A stretch of DNA of 64,000 nucleotides from Beijerinckiaceae bacterium (GTDB lineage: Bacteria > Pseudomonadota > Alphaproteobacteria > Rhizobiales > Beijerinckiaceae), in the NCBI GenBank assembly GCA_947475995.1, contig CANJNI010000004.1:62001-126000 (forward strand), given 5' to 3'. Shown in pieces: positions 45,221-54,059 of this stretch (positions are counted from its first letter, which is position 1; each line of letters starts with the position of its first letter). Made by a program: the position numbers and the translations under genes. The notes beneath the pieces were generated by a model. That model was given only the letters and a program-made list of their open reading frames with translations, ran no database searches and was not told the origin of the DNA.

Positions 45221-45546
45221 TGAAAGCGATGACGATTGGAGACATGCGGCATCGACTGGTGATCGAAACGCCCGTCGATACCGTCGATGAAAACGGCGAC
45301 AGACGAACGGCCTTTCAGGATGCCGGCGAGATGTGGGGCCTGATCGAGCCGACGCGCGGAGAGGCGCGTTTTGTCGCTGATCGGCCCGAATATTCCATTT
45401 CGCACATTGTCCATGCGCGCTGGCGCGCAGACATCAGCGCCGGAATGCGCCTGCGCAGCGCCGACCGGAAGCTTCGGATTCGTGCAGTCCTGAATCCCGA
45501 TGAAAGCAAAATCCAGATGCTGTGTCTTTGCGAGGAAGCCCCATGA
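45220..45546 (+). CDS. Head closure/head-tail adaptor protein (GTA gp7-like)
   Basis: A 108-residue stopper protein of the SPP1 gp16-like family (GDMRHRLVIETPVDTVDENG, MWGLIEPTRGEARFVADR, LRSADRKLRIRAVLNPDE). It seals the packaged head. Coupled on both sides: ATG within TGATG of gp6, and the stop overlaps the gp8 ATG. Confidence 0.85.
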   Translation: MKAMTIGDMRHRLVIETPVDTVDENGDRRTAFQDAGEMWGLIEPTRGEARFVADRPEYSISHIVHARWRADISAGMRLRSADRKLRIRAVLNPDESKIQMLCLCEEAP

Positions 45547-45956
45547 CGACTTCGCCTATCATTGCGCTGCGCAAGGCCATTCGCGCCGCCGTGGCGGCGA
45601 ACGCCGCGCTGGCGAGCCGCCTCGCGAACCAGCCGGTCCACGATGAAGCTCCGCGCAGCGCGCAAACTCCCTATCTGACCTTCGGGGATGTGATGGTTCG
45701 CGACTGGTCGACCTCCACGGATGTCGGCGCCGAGCAGATCCTGTCCCTGCATGTCTGGTCGTCTCAACCTGGAGTTGGCGAAGCGGTGTCGATTGCTGGC
45801 GATGTCACCCGTCTTCTCGACAATGCTGCGCTATCGCTCTCCTCGCATCACCTCGTCACGCTGAAACTCGTTTCGATTGAAACGCGCCGCGAGAACGACG
45901 GCCGCTTCGGCCGCGCCTCGATGAGGTTTCGGGCGGTGACGGAAAACATCGACTAA
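45543..45956 (+). CDS. DUF3168 tail completion protein (GTA gp8-like)
   Basis: A 137-residue tail terminator of the DUF3168 family (IIALRKAIRAAVAANAALAS, TPYLTFGDVMVRDWST, HVWSSQPGVGEAVSIAGDVT). It caps the tail tube and joins it to the neck. The ATG at 45543 overlaps the preceding stop. Confidence 0.87.
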   Translation: MTTSPIIALRKAIRAAVAANAALASRLANQPVHDEAPRSAQTPYLTFGDVMVRDWSTSTDVGAEQILSLHVWSSQPGVGEAVSIAGDVTRLLDNAALSLSSHHLVTLKLVSIETRRENDGRFGRASMRFRAVTENID

Positions 45957-45974
45957 TCGCAAAGGGATTTCACT

Positions 45975-46385
45975 ATGGCTGCACAAAAAGGCAAGGATCT
46001 GCTGTTGAAGCTCGATGATGGCGGCGGAACCTTCGCGACCGTCGCCGGATTGCGCACGCAGCGACTGGCGCTGAACGCCGACGCCGTGGACATCACTCAC
46101 GCCGAATCCGCCGGGCGGTGGCGCGAGCTGCTGGCCGGCGCGGGGGTCCGCCGCGCCAGCATCGCCGGGACCGGTATCTTCAAGGACGCTGGTTCCGATG
46201 AACTCATTCGCCAGGTGTTTTTCGATGGCCTCATTCGGAACTGGCAGGTCATCGTGCCTTCGTTCGGCACGTTGCAGGGGGCGTTCCAGATTTCTTCGCT
46301 CGACTATCGTGGCGAACACGCGGGCGAAGTGACTTTTGAACTCTCGCTTGAGTCCGCCGGCGCGCTCAGCTTCACGGGAGCCTGA
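45975..46385 (+). CDS. Major tail (tube) protein (GTA gp9-like)
   Basis: A 136-residue TP901-1-type major tail protein (KGKDLLLKLDDGGGTFATVA, DAVDITHAESAGRWRELLAG, FQISSLDYRGEHAGEVTFEL). It is the tube subunit. Complete in length and frame. It is the last intact tail-structure gene before the deletion. Confidence 0.87.
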   Translation: MAAQKGKDLLLKLDDGGGTFATVAGLRTQRLALNADAVDITHAESAGRWRELLAGAGVRRASIAGTGIFKDAGSDELIRQVFFDGLIRNWQVIVPSFGTLQGAFQISSLDYRGEHAGEVTFELSLESAGALSFTGA

Positions 46386-46387
46386 AG

Positions 46388-47548
46388 ATGGCGAACCCGC
46401 GACGGGGCGAAATCGAGGCGGAACTGGGCGGCAGGACCTTCGTCCTGTGTCTCACGCTGGGAGCGCTGGCCGAACTGGAAAGCAGGTTCGGCGAGAAGGA
46501 CCTCGTGGGACTTGCGGCGAGAATTGAATCGGGAAGGCTCACGGAACCGTCGGTTTATGATCGTCCGCTGCGGAACGTCGACCGGGAGCCCTCGCTCCCG
46601 CCGCCGGTGCCCGGGCCGCCCTTTGTTCAATGCCTCGATCTTGCGATTGCGAGGGCGGAGCCTGCTGTCCTGCAATATGTGGCGGCCAGCGCTGAACCCT
46701 GGGCGGGTCCGCTTGCAATCTGGCGCGCTGTCGGCGCTTCGTCGTTCGAATTCGCCAGAACCATCGATCACCGGGCAGTTGTGGGGAAAACGCTCGCGGC
46801 CTTGCCGGCCGGAGTGGTGGGCCGCATCGATCATGCGAACGAACTGCCTGTGGAACTGGCCTTCGGCGCGCTCGCATCCGTGGCCACGGAAGAGATGCTG
46901 GGCGGCCGCAATCTCGCGGCTGTTCTCGACGTCGCCGGCAATGTTGAAATCATCGGATTCGTCGACGCCATCCTGACGGGCGCCCGCCAATGGAAACTGT
47001 CGCGGCTTCTGCGCGGGCTCGGCGGCGAAGAGCATCTTGCGGCTCGAACTTTGCCGCCGGGCTCGACTTTCCTCCTGCTCGACCAGGCCGTGGTTCCACT
47101 CACTGCCGATCTTGCTCTGATGGGTGCTCCGCAGCGTTACCGGATTGGTCCAGCCAGCGGAGACTTTGCTGATCCTGCCTGCGTCGAGTTGATCGCGCAG
47201 GCAAGCCCGAAGTCCTTGATGCCCTATGCGCCCGCAAAGGTGCGCGCCATGCGGGTTTCGGGCGGGATACGTTTCGAGATCGTTCGCTGCGGCCGTCTCC
47301 AGTCCGATGCTTGGGAGACTCTCGAAATACCGTTGGGCGAGGAGCGCGAAGCTTACGAAATCGACATTCTCTCTGGCGCGTCCATCGTCAGGACGATCGC
47401 GAGTTCATCAGCGTCGGCTCTCTATGCGGCGGCTGAAGAAGTGACAGATTTCGGGGGCGCGCAGACCGAACTTGCGCTTCGGGTCTACCAGATGAGCGCG
47501 CTTGTCGGCCGCGGCTTCCCGTTTAGCGCGACAGTTCCGGTTTCCTGA
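46388..47548 (+). CDS. Chimeric gene: gp10 N-terminus fused to gp15 C-terminal part
   Basis: A 386-residue open frame. Residues 1 to about 50 (ANPRRGEIEAELGGRTFVLC, LGALAELESRFGEKDLVGLA) match the start of the GTA gp10 tail-assembly chaperone. From about residue 53 it matches the C-terminal third of the GTA gp15 host-specificity/TIM-barrel protein (LLRGLGGEEHLAART, FLLLDQAVVPLTADLALMGA, PLGEEREAYEIDILSGASIV). The junction is near 46540. Everything normally between is absent: rest of gp10, tape measure, DUF2460, DUF2163, NlpC/P60 protein and the gp15 TIM barrel. The fusion is exactly in frame. Confidence 0.8.
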   Translation: MANPRRGEIEAELGGRTFVLCLTLGALAELESRFGEKDLVGLAARIESGRLTEPSVYDRPLRNVDREPSLPPPVPGPPFVQCLDLAIARAEPAVLQYVAASAEPWAGPLAIWRAVGASSFEFARTIDHRAVVGKTLAALPAGVVGRIDHANELPVELAFGALASVATEEMLGGRNLAAVLDVAGNVEIIGFVDAILTGARQWKLSRLLRGLGGEEHLAARTLPPGSTFLLLDQAVVPLTADLALMGAPQRYRIGPASGDFADPACVELIAQASPKSLMPYAPAKVRAMRVSGGIRFEIVRCGRLQSDAWETLEIPLGEEREAYEIDILSGASIVRTIASSSASALYAAAEEVTDFGGAQTELALRVYQMSALVGRGFPFSATVPVS

Positions 47549-47569
47549 ATTTCTTTTCGAGAGGCAATG

Positions 47570-49321
47570 ATGAGCGATTCCCGTCAGCTGGGCCTGCCGT
47601 ATCTTGCGGCCGCCCAGTCGCAAAAACATGTCACTCACAATGAAGCGCTCGCGATCCTTGATGCGTGCATTCATCTTTCGGTGGTGTCGCGGAGCGTTGC
47701 GGCGCCTCCGGCTTCGCCCGCAGACGGCGCACGCTATATTGTCGGCGCATCGCCCACCGGGGCGTTTGCAGGTCGGGGCGGTCAGATCGCCGTCCGCGAA
47801 GACGGCGCGTGGCGCTTTCTTTCGCCGAAAACAGGCTGGCGCGCCTATGTCGAGAGCGAAAACTGTCTGTCGGTCTTCGACGGTACTGTCTGGCAGGACC
47901 TCAGCCTTGTCATTTCGAGCCTGCAAAACTTGTCCCGGCTCGGCATCGGCACAACAGCCGACGCCACAAACCCTCTTTCGGCGAAGCTCAACGCCGCATT
48001 GTTCACCGCACTGACTCTGGCGGAAGGCGGAGCCGGTGATCTTCGCTTCAAGCTGAACAAGGAGACCGTCAGCAAGACGGTTTCGCAACTGTACCAGTCT
48101 GGCTATTCGGCGCGCGCCGAGACCGGGCTGATCGGCGACGATCACTTCCGGATCAAGGTTTCCTCCGATGGTGCGACCTGGCGGCAGGCGGTCGACATCG
48201 ATCCGGCTTCGGGCGTCGTCACCTTCCCGTCCGGCGTTTCAGGGGTCACGGCTGCCGCGCCGACGTTCCAGTGGAGCGGCACGCAGATTCGCTTCCAGAA
48301 TCCTGATGGTTCGTGGGGCTCATGGGTCGATCTTCGCGGCGCTTCCGGATCGCAGATACTCGCAACCTCCGGGGCACCTTCCAGCGGCGTCGGCGCGAAC
48401 GGCGACTGGGCCCTGGATGCGACGGGTCGGCAGATCTACGGACCGAAAGCTGCCGGGTCGTGGCCGGGGGGCGCCAGTCTGGGCGGGCTGAGCCTGCGCC
48501 GCGTGGACACTCTGACGTCGTCCGGAACCTATACGAAACAGTCCGGCGACGTTCTGTATCGCTTGCGGCTGTGGGGCTCCGGCGGCGGGGGCGGTTCAGG
48601 CCGTCGCAGCGCCTCCGGTACGCAGGCCGGAGGGGGCGGCGGCGGAGGGCCGGGCTGTTATGTCGAGCGATGGGTTTCGGCTGGCGACTTCGGCGCGACG
48701 ATCAATTGCCTGGTCGGGGCCGCCGGTGCTGGCGGCGCATCGGTCGCGGCTGACGACGCCAACGGCGGCGCAGGTTCAGATGGTGGATACACGTCGTTCG
48801 GTCTCATCGTCGCATACGGCGGCAAGGGCGGTGGAGGCGGAACGACCAGCGGCGGCGCAGGCGGGTCTCGAACCGGAGGCGCAGCCTATTCACTGCCGCC
48901 GCGCGTGGACGCCGCCTCTGGCGGGGCCGGCGCTTCGTCGTCCAATGCTGCTTCGTTTGCGTTGGACGCCGCCCCGATGGGTGCAGGCGGCGGTGCAGGC
49001 GGCGGGGGCCTGACGGCTGCCAATGCGGTGACGGCTTTCAGTCTCGGACAGGCGGGCGACTACACGATCGCCCTGAACGGCGGTTCTCAGGCCGGGTCCG
49101 GCGCAACCGGCCGGGCCGCCAACTTCCTTGCCTATGGCACCACCTCAGGCAACGGCGGCAATGGCGGCGCATCCGCGCTCGCTGCCGCTGCTGACCCGGG
49201 CGGGGTCGGGGGAGGGCCCGGCGGCGGGGGCGGGGGCGGCGGCGCGTCGAGGAACGGCTATCCGTCCGGCGCAGGCGGCAACGGCGCAGCCGGGAAAATC
49301 ATCGTCGAGGTTTTTGGCTGA
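47570..49321 (+). CDS. DUF2793 tail-fibre-like protein with Gly-rich C-terminus
   Basis: A 583-residue protein. The N-terminal ~120 residues are DUF2793 (LGLPYLAAAQSQKHVTHNEA), usually found at the end of GTA clusters. A beta-rich middle follows, then a Gly-rich region of about 240 residues starting FTSSGTYT-like at DTLTSSGTYTKQSGDVLYRL and containing many GGG/GGAG runs, as in glycine-rich phage receptor-binding tips. It probably contacts the cell surface. The ATG at 47570 has GAGAGG at good spacing. Confidence 0.8.
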   Translation: MSDSRQLGLPYLAAAQSQKHVTHNEALAILDACIHLSVVSRSVAAPPASPADGARYIVGASPTGAFAGRGGQIAVREDGAWRFLSPKTGWRAYVESENCLSVFDGTVWQDLSLVISSLQNLSRLGIGTTADATNPLSAKLNAALFTALTLAEGGAGDLRFKLNKETVSKTVSQLYQSGYSARAETGLIGDDHFRIKVSSDGATWRQAVDIDPASGVVTFPSGVSGVTAAAPTFQWSGTQIRFQNPDGSWGSWVDLRGASGSQILATSGAPSSGVGANGDWALDATGRQIYGPKAAGSWPGGASLGGLSLRRVDTLTSSGTYTKQSGDVLYRLRLWGSGGGGGSGRRSASGTQAGGGGGGGPGCYVERWVSAGDFGATINCLVGAAGAGGASVAADDANGGAGSDGGYTSFGLIVAYGGKGGGGGTTSGGAGGSRTGGAAYSLPPRVDAASGGAGASSSNAASFALDAAPMGAGGGAGGGGLTAANAVTAFSLGQAGDYTIALNGGSQAGSGATGRAANFLAYGTTSGNGGNGGASALAAAADPGGVGGGPGGGGGGGGASRNGYPSGAGGNGAAGKIIVEVFG

Positions 49322-49332
49322 TGGAGGCTTCC

Positions 49333-49722
49333 ATGAGGATTGCGCTGGTGCGCGATGGTCGCGTCGACAACGTCGTTGAGGCGCCCACCGGTTTCACTCC
49401 GCCCGAGGGCTTTCTGGCCATTGCGGCGGAGTTTGCCGGGCCGGGTTGGCTCTGGGACGGGGCGGCTTTTCACGAAGAAGAAGATGCTGCCGCGCCGGTT
49501 CTGGCTGTTTCGCCCGTCCAGATCCGCAGGGCGTTGCGTCAGGCCGGTCTGTATGGGGCCGTTTCGGCCTTTGTTGCTGGGGCCGACCCCGACGTTCAGG
49601 ACGCTTGGGAATACGCGACCGAAATCGACCGCCGCAGCCCGCTCATCGCCGGGGCCGCCGAAGCACTCGGCAAGTCCGAGGCGGAGATCGACGACCTGTT
49701 CCGCCTTGCGTCCTCACTTTAG
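49333..49722 (+). CDS. Phage-tail-associated small protein
   Basis: A 129-residue protein with an N-terminal MRIALVRDGRVDNVVEAPTG beta-rich part, as in proteins following tail fibres, and a helical part (VSPVQIRRALRQAGLYGAVS, AWEYATEIDRRSPLIAGAAE) common in phage proteins. Possibly a fibre chaperone or assembly factor. GGAGG lies just before the ATG at 49333; an in-frame ATG at 49321 overlaps the previous stop. Confidence 0.6.
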   Translation: MRIALVRDGRVDNVVEAPTGFTPPEGFLAIAAEFAGPGWLWDGAAFHEEEDAAAPVLAVSPVQIRRALRQAGLYGAVSAFVAGADPDVQDAWEYATEIDRRSPLIAGAAEALGKSEAEIDDLFRLASSL

Positions 49723-49751
49723 CAGCCGATGTTTCAACCGAAGGAGTCAAA

Positions 49752-49973
49752 ATGCTTCAGGAAAAGAGTTTCACTGAATTCGATCGCAAGCCCTTCTGGG
49801 CTTCACAGACGGTGTGGTCTTCCTTTGCGGTGATCGGATCGTCCACCGCAGGTGCTTTGCTTGCCTGGAACTCCAACGACATGGCCAGTTTCGGCGCCGC
49901 TTTGACCGCGGTTCTGGGCGGCGTCAATGCCGTGGTGGGCCGGTTCCGCGCCAACGGGCCGCTGGGTTCGTAA
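49752..49973 (+). CDS. Small holin-like membrane protein
   Basis: A 73-residue protein with the pattern KPFWASQTVW, one or two hydrophobic helices (SSFAVIGSSTAGALLAWN, FGAALTAVLGGVNAVVGRF) and the ending GRFRANGPLGS, which is typical of small proteins near phage lysis genes. AAGGAG precedes the ATG by 5 bases. No endolysin gene remains nearby. Last gene assignable to the GTA/phage block. Confidence 0.6.
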   Translation: MLQEKSFTEFDRKPFWASQTVWSSFAVIGSSTAGALLAWNSNDMASFGAALTAVLGGVNAVVGRFRANGPLGS

Positions 49974-50028
49974 TTCCGCCCGGCCACCGTTCATGGACGG
50001 TTCAGTCCGTTCCTGCGAAGGTAGCCTT

Positions 50029-50340
50029 ATGCAAACGCTCTCACGCGCGCTTATGCTTTCGCTTGTCCTGCGCGCCGGCCTCGCCGCCGCGCAGGAAGAG
50101 CCGCGCATCTGCCTTTCGCCGGCCGAGACCCGCAGCGCCATTTCCGAGCACCGCCTATCCGATCCGCTGGGCTTGCTGCGCAGCGCAGCCCGCAAGGCCC
50201 GCGCCGAACCTCTCGCGAGCCGTCTCTGCAAATGGGGCGATGATTGGGTCTATGAGATGACTTTGCTTCCGCGCAGCGGCAAGGTAACACGCATTTACGT
50301 CAGCGCTGTCGATGGTGCGGCGGTCGACAAGAATCGCTAG
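50029..50340 (+). CDS. Small periplasmic PepSY-like protein (FeuN-like)
   Basis: A 103-residue exported protein: signal peptide MQTLSRALMLSLVLRAGLAA, then a PepSY-like fold (AISEHRLSDPLGLLRSAARK, DDWVYEMTLLPRSGKVTRIY). It lies 31 bases before a FeuP-like regulator. In Sinorhizobium meliloti a small periplasmic protein, FeuN, restrains the sensor FeuQ; the position suggests the same role. Confidence 0.65.
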   Translation: MQTLSRALMLSLVLRAGLAAAQEEPRICLSPAETRSAISEHRLSDPLGLLRSAARKARAEPLASRLCKWGDDWVYEMTLLPRSGKVTRIYVSAVDGAAVDKNR

Positions 50341-50371
50341 CGATCATCGCACTTGTCATTCGGGGGCTTTC

Positions 50372-51061
50372 TTGCGGCTGCTGGTAGTTGAAGACGACAA
50401 GGATCTGAATCGTCAGCTGGTGACGGCGCTCGAACAGGCGGGCTACGCCGTCGATCGCGCTTTCGACGGAGAGCAAGGCCACTTCCTCGGCGATACCGAA
50501 CCCTATGACGCCGTCGTTCTGGATATAGGCTTGCCGAAGAAGGATGGCGTCACCGTCCTTGAAGAGTGGCGCAAGGCCGGACGGCTGATGCCTGTTCTGA
50601 TCCTCACCGCGCGCGACCGCTGGTCCGACAAGGTGCAGGGCTTCGATGCAGGCGCCGATGATTACGTCGCCAAGCCTTTTCACATGGAAGAGGTCCTGGC
50701 CCGGCTCCGCGCTCTGCTGCGGCGGGCCACCGGCCACGCGACGAACGAACTGACCTGCGGGCCGATCCGTCTCGACACGAAGGCGAGCCGCGTTGTCGTG
50801 GACGGCAGTCCGGTGAAACTCACCTCGCATGAGTATCGGTTGCTCGCCTATCTGATGCACCACATGGGCCGCGTGGTCTCGCGCACCGAACTGGTCGAGC
50901 ATCTTTACGATCAGGATTTCGATCGGGATTCGAACACAATCGAGGTTTTTGTCGGGCGCCTGCGTAAAAAGCTGGGCGTCGACACGATCCAGACCGTGCG
51001 GGGATTGGGCTATCTGCTGTCGCCCGACGGCGAGCCCGAAGCGGCGAAAACGCCGAAATGA
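50372..51061 (+). CDS. feuP: OmpR-family response regulator, FeuP-like
   Basis: A 229-residue regulator with receiver Asp51 (VVLDIGLPKKDG), Lys in DYVAKPFH, and a winged-helix DNA-binding domain (SRTELVEHLYDQDFDRDSNT). The segment EQGHFLGDTEPYDAVVLDIG is what I associate with Brucella and rhizobial FeuP, which controls envelope functions such as cyclic glucan export. Start is TTG at 50372. Coupled to the kinase by ATGA. Confidence 0.8.
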   Translation: MRLLVVEDDKDLNRQLVTALEQAGYAVDRAFDGEQGHFLGDTEPYDAVVLDIGLPKKDGVTVLEEWRKAGRLMPVLILTARDRWSDKVQGFDAGADDYVAKPFHMEEVLARLRALLRRATGHATNELTCGPIRLDTKASRVVVDGSPVKLTSHEYRLLAYLMHHMGRVVSRTELVEHLYDQDFDRDSNTIEVFVGRLRKKLGVDTIQTVRGLGYLLSPDGEPEAAKTPK

Positions 51062-52461
51062 AAAGGCCCCTGCGTCGACTGGATCAGCTTCCGATCGCGA
51101 CGCGACTTTTTTACGCCGCAGCTCTGTGGAGCATTGCGCTTCTGGTGCTGACCGGTCTGATTCTCACGACGATTTACAGGCGCAATACCGAGCGCGCCTT
51201 CGACGACCGCCTCGGGGTCTATTTGCGCGCGATCGTTTCCGATGTCGCCAATCCCGGAGACGACACGCGCACCGAGCCGGGTCAACTGGGAGAACCGCGG
51301 TTCGAACTCGCCTTGTCGGGCTGGTACTGGCAGATCACCCGCATGGATATGCAGAACGCCGAGGTGCGAGCCTCGCGTTCTCTTTTCGCCTCGCGCCTGC
51401 CGAAACTTGCTGACCTGAATGTCGAGCCCGAACTGGGCGGGCTGCGGCGCGGCTACGCGGTCGGTCCCGATCAAAGACGGCTTCGTCAACTCGAACGGGT
51501 TATCGATGTCGGCGACGAAGGCATATATCTCGTGCAGGTCGCCGGATCTGTCGAGGAAATTGACCAGCAGATTTCCGACTTTGAACTGGCGCTTGTGGTT
51601 GCCTTTGCGTTTCTGGGGCTCGGACTCGCAGGCACGACCGCCATGCAGGTGCGCTATGGCCTGCGCCCGTTGCGCAGCCTGCGCGAGGAGGTCACTGCTA
51701 TTCGTCGAGGCGACAAGGAAAAGCTCGACGGGTCCTTTCCTGACGATCTCGCGCCTTTGGCCGGGGAACTCAATTTGCTCATCTCGTCAAATCGTGACGT
51801 CGTCGAGCGCGCCCGCACCCATGTTGGAAATCTAGCCCACGCACTCAAGACCCCGCTCAGCGTCCTGATCAACGAGGCCGGGCCTGACGCATCCCCTCTG
51901 GCCGACAAGGTGCGCGAGCAAACCGCCGTCATGCGCGATCAGGTCACGTATTACCTTGACCGAGCCCGTGCGGCGGCGCGGTCCAGCGTGATCGGTTCGG
52001 TCACCGATGTTGCGCCGGTCATGCAGCGTCTGGTCCGAACGTTCGAGAAGATCTACCGGGATCGCCACATCGCTTTCGAATTGACTTGCCCCTCCGATGC
52101 GAAGTTCCGCGGCGAACCGCAGGATCTCGAAGAAATGGTCGGCAATCTGGTGGACAATGCCGGGAAGTGGGCCTCGGCGCGCGTGGGCATCACGGTCCTG
52201 CGTGTGGCGGCGGCGCCGGGCGAGGCAGTCTCTCCGGAGATCGAACTGATCATCGACGACGATGGTCCCGGCCTTCCGCCCGCGATGCGGTCGGAAGCGC
52301 TGGCCCGGGGCAGGCGGCTCGATGAATCGAAGCCCGGTTCGGGGTTGGGCCTTTCAATCGTGGTGGATGTGGCCTCAACCTACTCGGGCAAGCTCAAGCT
52401 TGACGATAGCCCGCAGGGAGGGCTTCGGGCGGTCCTGCGGCTCCCCGCCGCCGATGTGTGA
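51058..52461 (+). CDS. feuQ: Sensor histidine kinase, FeuQ-like
   Basis: A 467-residue PhoQ-like kinase. TM1 is about residues 20-42, a periplasmic domain follows to about 175, TM2 is about 178-200, then HAMP, HisKA with His261 in NLAHALKTPLSVL, and HATPase_c (NLVDNAGKWA, DDDGPGLP, GSGLGLSIV). Forms a pair with the upstream regulator and precedes ccmI by 46 bases. Confidence 0.82.
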   Translation: MKRPLRRLDQLPIATRLFYAAALWSIALLVLTGLILTTIYRRNTERAFDDRLGVYLRAIVSDVANPGDDTRTEPGQLGEPRFELALSGWYWQITRMDMQNAEVRASRSLFASRLPKLADLNVEPELGGLRRGYAVGPDQRRLRQLERVIDVGDEGIYLVQVAGSVEEIDQQISDFELALVVAFAFLGLGLAGTTAMQVRYGLRPLRSLREEVTAIRRGDKEKLDGSFPDDLAPLAGELNLLISSNRDVVERARTHVGNLAHALKTPLSVLINEAGPDASPLADKVREQTAVMRDQVTYYLDRARAAARSSVIGSVTDVAPVMQRLVRTFEKIYRDRHIAFELTCPSDAKFRGEPQDLEEMVGNLVDNAGKWASARVGITVLRVAAAPGEAVSPEIELIIDDDGPGLPPAMRSEALARGRRLDESKPGSGLGLSIVVDVASTYSGKLKLDDSPQGGLRAVLRLPAADV

Positions 52462-52507
52462 ACGAGGCAGCCATTCCAAACAGACGCCGGAGCGGGTATG
52501 AGACCGC

Positions 52508-53599
52508 ATGATCTGGCTTGTTTTCGCATTCCTGACTGTTCTGGCGCTGGCCAGCATTCTGTGGCCGCTGTTGCGGGCCAAACCGGGCGTTCAGCCCGTC
52601 GAAAGCGAAGTCGCCTTTTTCAGCGCACAGGCCGAGGAAATCAGCCGGGACGTTGAACGCGGCCTGATGACAGCGGAGGACGCAGCTCTGGCGAAGGCCG
52701 AGGCCGCCCGCAGGCTGATTCACGTGGCCGAAGCCGAAGGGCCGGGTTTGGCCCGTTCACACGCGGCCCGGGTCGCGGCTGCGATTCTCAGCCTTATGAT
52801 TGTTCCGGGCGTTGCCTTTGGGATTTATGTCCTGGTCGGCAATCCGGGGGTCCCGGATCAGCCCTTGCTGGCCCGCCTTAACGCCAGTCCTGAAAAGATG
52901 GACGTCAATGCTGCCCTCGCCCAGATCGAGCGGCATCTGGCGCAAAATCCAGACGATGCGCGGGGCTATGAACTTGTAGCTCCCGTCTATATGCGGGTCG
53001 GCCGTCCGGCGGACGCAGCGCGCGCCATGGCGAGTATCATCCGCCTGACCGGTGGGTCGGCTGAAAAATATGACGCGATGGGGCAGGCCCTCGTTTACGC
53101 CGCCAACGGCAAGGTGACGGCCGAGGCGGAACAGGCCTTCCGGCAAGCCGCAGCGGCTGCTCCTGACATGGCCCAACCGCAATTCTATCTCGGGATCGCA
53201 GCCGAGCAGCGCGGTGATTCCGAGACGGCGCGCAGCGTCTGGACAAGGCTGCTGGCCAGCGCTCCGCCGAATGCGCCCTGGGCCGAGATGGTTCGGTCCC
53301 GGCTCGCCGCTTTGGGCGGAGCCGGACCGAACAGTGATGCTGGCCGCGCAGTCGCCGCCCTGCCGGCTGAACAGCAGCAGGCCGCCATCCGCAACATGGT
53401 GGAGGGTCTTGCGGCCCGTCTTTCCCAGAATGGCCATGATCTTGAGGGATGGCTACGTCTGGTCCGAGCGTTCACGGTCTTGAACGAAAAGGACCGCGCG
53501 GCGGTTGCGCTGGCCGATGCGCGCAGGAACTTCGCGTCCGATCCGGCCGGACTGGCGCAACTGGATGCTTTGGCCCGCGAACTCGGGCTCGGAGGTTAG
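52508..53599 (+). CDS. ccmI: Cytochrome c maturation protein CcmI/CycH
   Basis: A 363-residue apocytochrome c chaperone of system I. Two membrane spans (residues 1-20 and about 88-110) enclose a cytoplasmic loop (SEVAFFSAQAEEISRDVERG); the periplasmic part contains TPR repeats (AAPDMAQPQFYLGIAAEQRG). It presents apocytochromes to CcmF-CcmH. First gene of ccmIEFH. Confidence 0.92.
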   Translation: MIWLVFAFLTVLALASILWPLLRAKPGVQPVESEVAFFSAQAEEISRDVERGLMTAEDAALAKAEAARRLIHVAEAEGPGLARSHAARVAAAILSLMIVPGVAFGIYVLVGNPGVPDQPLLARLNASPEKMDVNAALAQIERHLAQNPDDARGYELVAPVYMRVGRPADAARAMASIIRLTGGSAEKYDAMGQALVYAANGKVTAEAEQAFRQAAAAAPDMAQPQFYLGIAAEQRGDSETARSVWTRLLASAPPNAPWAEMVRSRLAALGGAGPNSDAGRAVAALPAEQQQAAIRNMVEGLAARLSQNGHDLEGWLRLVRAFTVLNEKDRAAVALADARRNFASDPAGLAQLDALARELGLGG

Positions 53600-53600
53600 C

Positions 53601-54059
53601 ATGTCCCGCAAGGGCAGACGTCTGTTGTTGATCGGCATTGCGCTTGCGGTCGTGGCCTCGGTGGCCGGGTTGACGCTTTTCGCGCTGCGGGGTTCGGTGT
53701 CCCTCTTCATGACGCCGACCGAAATTGCCGAACGGACCTTGGCGCCCGGGATGCGTCTTCGCATCGGCGGACTTGTCAAGGAAGGCTCGGTCGTCAAGGC
53801 GGACGCCAAGTCCATCTCCTTCGCGGTGACCGACACGAACAAGGATGTTGCGGTGTCCTACACCGGCATCATTCCGGACTTGTTCCGCGAGGGGCAAGGC
53901 GTGGTGATCGAGGGCGTTCTTGAAGGTCCGGGCCGCGTCCGCGCCGACAGCGTGCTCGCAAAGCACGATGAAAACTACATGCCCAAGGAAGTCGCCGAGA
54001 GCCTCAAGAAGCAGGGCGTCTGGCAGGGCGAAGAAGGCAAGCCGGGAGCAAAGCCGTGA
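53601..54059 (+). CDS. ccmE: Heme chaperone CcmE/CycJ
   Basis: A 152-residue membrane-anchored heme chaperone. One N-terminal span (LLLIGIALAVVASVAGLTLF), then an OB-fold domain with covalent heme-binding His122 and Tyr126 in AKHDENYMP. GGAGG precedes the ATG. The stop overlaps the ccmF GTG start. Confidence 0.95.
   Translation: MSRKGRRLLLIGIALAVVASVAGLTLFALRGSVSLFMTPTEIAERTLAPGMRLRIGGLVKEGSVVKADAKSISFAVTDTNKDVAVSYTGIIPDLFREGQGVVIEGVLEGPGRVRADSVLAKHDENYMPKEVAESLKKQGVWQGEEGKPGAKP

Noticed and set aside
37202-49973. Interpretation as an active temperate prophage
   Set aside because: No repressor, integrase, replication or lysis module, and gene order follows the Rhodobacter-type GTA; decayed GTA is the better reading.
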